Shown here piece by piece: positions 13,641-14,682 of a stretch of 14,682 bases of DNA; the first letter of the stretch is position 1; each line of letters starts with the position of its first letter. Origin of the DNA: Tissierellia bacterium (lineage in GTDB: Bacteria > Bacillota > Clostridia > Tissierellales > Tepidimicrobiaceae). A model generated the notes under the pieces. The model was not told the DNA's origin. It ran no database searches and saw only the letters and a list, made by a program, of their open reading frames with translations. The position numbers were made by a program, and so were the translations under genes. Where the stretch lies: NCBI GenBank assembly GCA_012798935.1, contig JAAZMG010000038.1, forward strand, positions 1-14,682, read 5' to 3'.

Positions 13641-14682
13641 ATGAAATTAGGAATAGTTGGGCTACCAAATGTTGGCAAAAGCACTCTATTTAATGCATTA
13701 ACTGCTGCTAAAGCAGAAGCTGAAAATTATCCTTTTTGTACTATAGAACCAAATGTAGGAATTGTACCTGTTCCCGATAAGAGATTGGATATGTTAGCTG
13801 AATTGGTAAAGCCAGAAAAGATTACCCCTGCAACTATAGAATTTTTTGATATAGCAGGCCTTGTTAAAGGTGCGAGTAAAGGTGAAGGATTAGGAAATAA
13901 ATTCCTTTCACATATTAGAGAAGTGGAGGCAATAGTTCATGTAGTTAGATGCTTTAAGGATGAAAATGTAACCCATGTAGAAGGTAAAATAAGTCCTTTA
14001 GACGATATTGAAATAATCAATTTAGAACTAATGCTTTCTGATTTAGAAGTAATCAGTAATAGAATACAAAAGGTAGAAAAGCTAGTTAAAGGGGATAAAT
14101 CTTATGGTAAGGAATTTGAGTTATTAAATAGATTAAAAGATTCTATTGACAAGAATCAACCTTTAAGAAATATAGATTTTTCAAATGAGGAAATGGATTT
14201 GATAAGAAATTTCAATTTGCTATCCTTTAAACCTGTATTATATGTATGTAATATTTCCGAAGATGACTTATCAAATAGAGAAGATAATGAATATGTAAAA
14301 TTAGTTAAAGAATATGCAGAAAAAGAAAACTCTGAAGTAATCGTAGTTTCAGGTAAAATTGAATCGGAAATAGCCCAGTTAGATAAGGAGGAAAAAGAGA
14401 TCTTCTTAGATGAATTAGGACTAAAGGAATCTGGATTAGATAGATTAATAAATTCTAGTTATAACCTTTTGGGTCTAATGAGCTTTCTAACTGCTGGACC
14501 AAAAGAAGTAAGGGCTTGGACAATTAAAAAAGGTACCAAAGCACCTCAAGCAGCAGGCAAAATACACACAGATATTGAAAGAGGCTTTATAAGAGCAGAA
14601 GTAATAAACTATAAGGACTTATTAGAATGTGGCGGAACTACTCAAGCAAAGGAAAAAGGATTAGTTCGTTTAGAAGGAAAAG
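13641..14682 (+). CDS. ychF: Redox-regulated ATPase YchF/OLA1 (C-terminus cut by the window)
   Basis: 347 codons are visible and remain open at the right edge. The family is about 365 aa, so roughly 18 residues are missing because of the window. It belongs to the Obg-related P-loop NTPases but prefers ATP; it binds ribosomes and takes part in stress responses. Motifs: P-loop GLPNVGKST (7-15), G3 DIAGLVKGAS (70-79), and NISE (204-207) in place of the GTPase NKxD, the known basis of ATP specificity. A helical insertion domain lies between about 127 and 195. The C-terminal TGS-like domain starts near 282 with FLTAGPKEVRAWTIKKGTKA and includes AAGKIHTDIERGFIRAEVI (304-322). Cys33 in YPFCTIEPNVG matches the conserved cysteine linked to redox control in Escherichia coli. 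The ATG has AAAGGAAG upstream. It diverges from the minus-strand genes and is constitutively expressed judging from its promoter. Confidence 0.97.
   Translation, partial: MKLGIVGLPNVGKSTLFNALTAAKAEAENYPFCTIEPNVGIVPVPDKRLDMLAELVKPEKITPATIEFFDIAGLVKGASKGEGLGNKFLSHIREVEAIVHVVRCFKDENVTHVEGKISPLDDIEIINLELMLSDLEVISNRIQKVEKLVKGDKSYGKEFELLNRLKDSIDKNQPLRNIDFSNEEMDLIRNFNLLSFKPVLYVCNISEDDLSNREDNEYVKLVKEYAEKENSEVIVVSGKIESEIAQLDKEEKEIFLDELGLKESGLDRLINSSYNLLGLMSFLTAGPKEVRAWTIKKGTKAPQAAGKIHTDIERGFIRAEVINYKDLLECGGTTQAKEKGLVRLEGK

Noticed and set aside
13641..14682. YchF as an ordinary Era/Obg GTPase
   Set aside because: The NKxD guanine-specificity motif is replaced by NISE, and the YchF TGS-like C-terminus is present.
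1..14682. CRISPR array, mobile element, tRNA/rRNA, riboswitch or a new defence-type system
   Set aside because: No repeat-spacer pattern, transposase or integrase, terminal repeats, RNA gene or unusual gene block was seen. The window is almost fully occupied by core cell-wall and housekeeping genes with short gaps.

Overview
The window is AT-rich (by eye about 30% GC) and carries the Gram-positive division and cell-wall (dcw) cluster of a low-GC, endospore-forming Firmicute. The evidence for a spore former is a SpoVD-like penicillin-binding protein with two PASTA domains and a SpoVD-type cysteine pair, a SEDS protein in the spoVE position between murD and murG, and a small YhcN/YlaJ-type sporulation lipoprotein. 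The MurE protein carries the DNPR motif that predicts meso-diaminopimelate peptidoglycan. A member of the Clostridia/Tissierellia is my best guess, but the sequence alone does not fix the genus.

Layout. All complete genes lie on the minus strand, so they are transcribed from right to left. Reading in that direction: ychF (partial, plus strand, diverging at the right edge) | YhcN/YlaJ-like lipoprotein with its own strong terminator | two M16 peptidase-family subunits (ymfF-like, ymfH-like) and lgt, ending in a second strong terminator | a 190-base control region with a sigma-A type promoter and three 10-bp phased GTGG boxes that look like a MraZ operator | mraZ, rsmH, ftsL, spoVD/pbpB, murE, mraY, murD, ftsW/spoVE and the start of murG, which runs off the left edge.

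How the genes work together. MraZ should autoregulate the cluster. RsmH methylates 16S rRNA. FtsL, the class B PBP and FtsW/SpoVE form the core of a septal or spore-cortex peptidoglycan synthase. MurE, MraY, MurD and MurG make the lipid II substrate. murF is absent from its frequent place between murE and mraY. Lgt attaches the lipid anchor to lipoproteins such as the YhcN/YlaJ-like product upstream. The two M16 subunits look like a complementary pair: one carries the zinc site, the other has lost it but keeps the Arg/Tyr substrate-binding signature.

Overall this is a largely canonical core-genome region. I found no CRISPR array, mobile element, tRNA, rRNA or new defence-like system. The points worth a second look are regulatory (phased MraZ boxes, TTG starts on three consecutive cluster genes, a hairpin between spoVD and murE) and structural (split M16 active site, SpoVD cysteines, FtsL tail, altered FtsW motifs).
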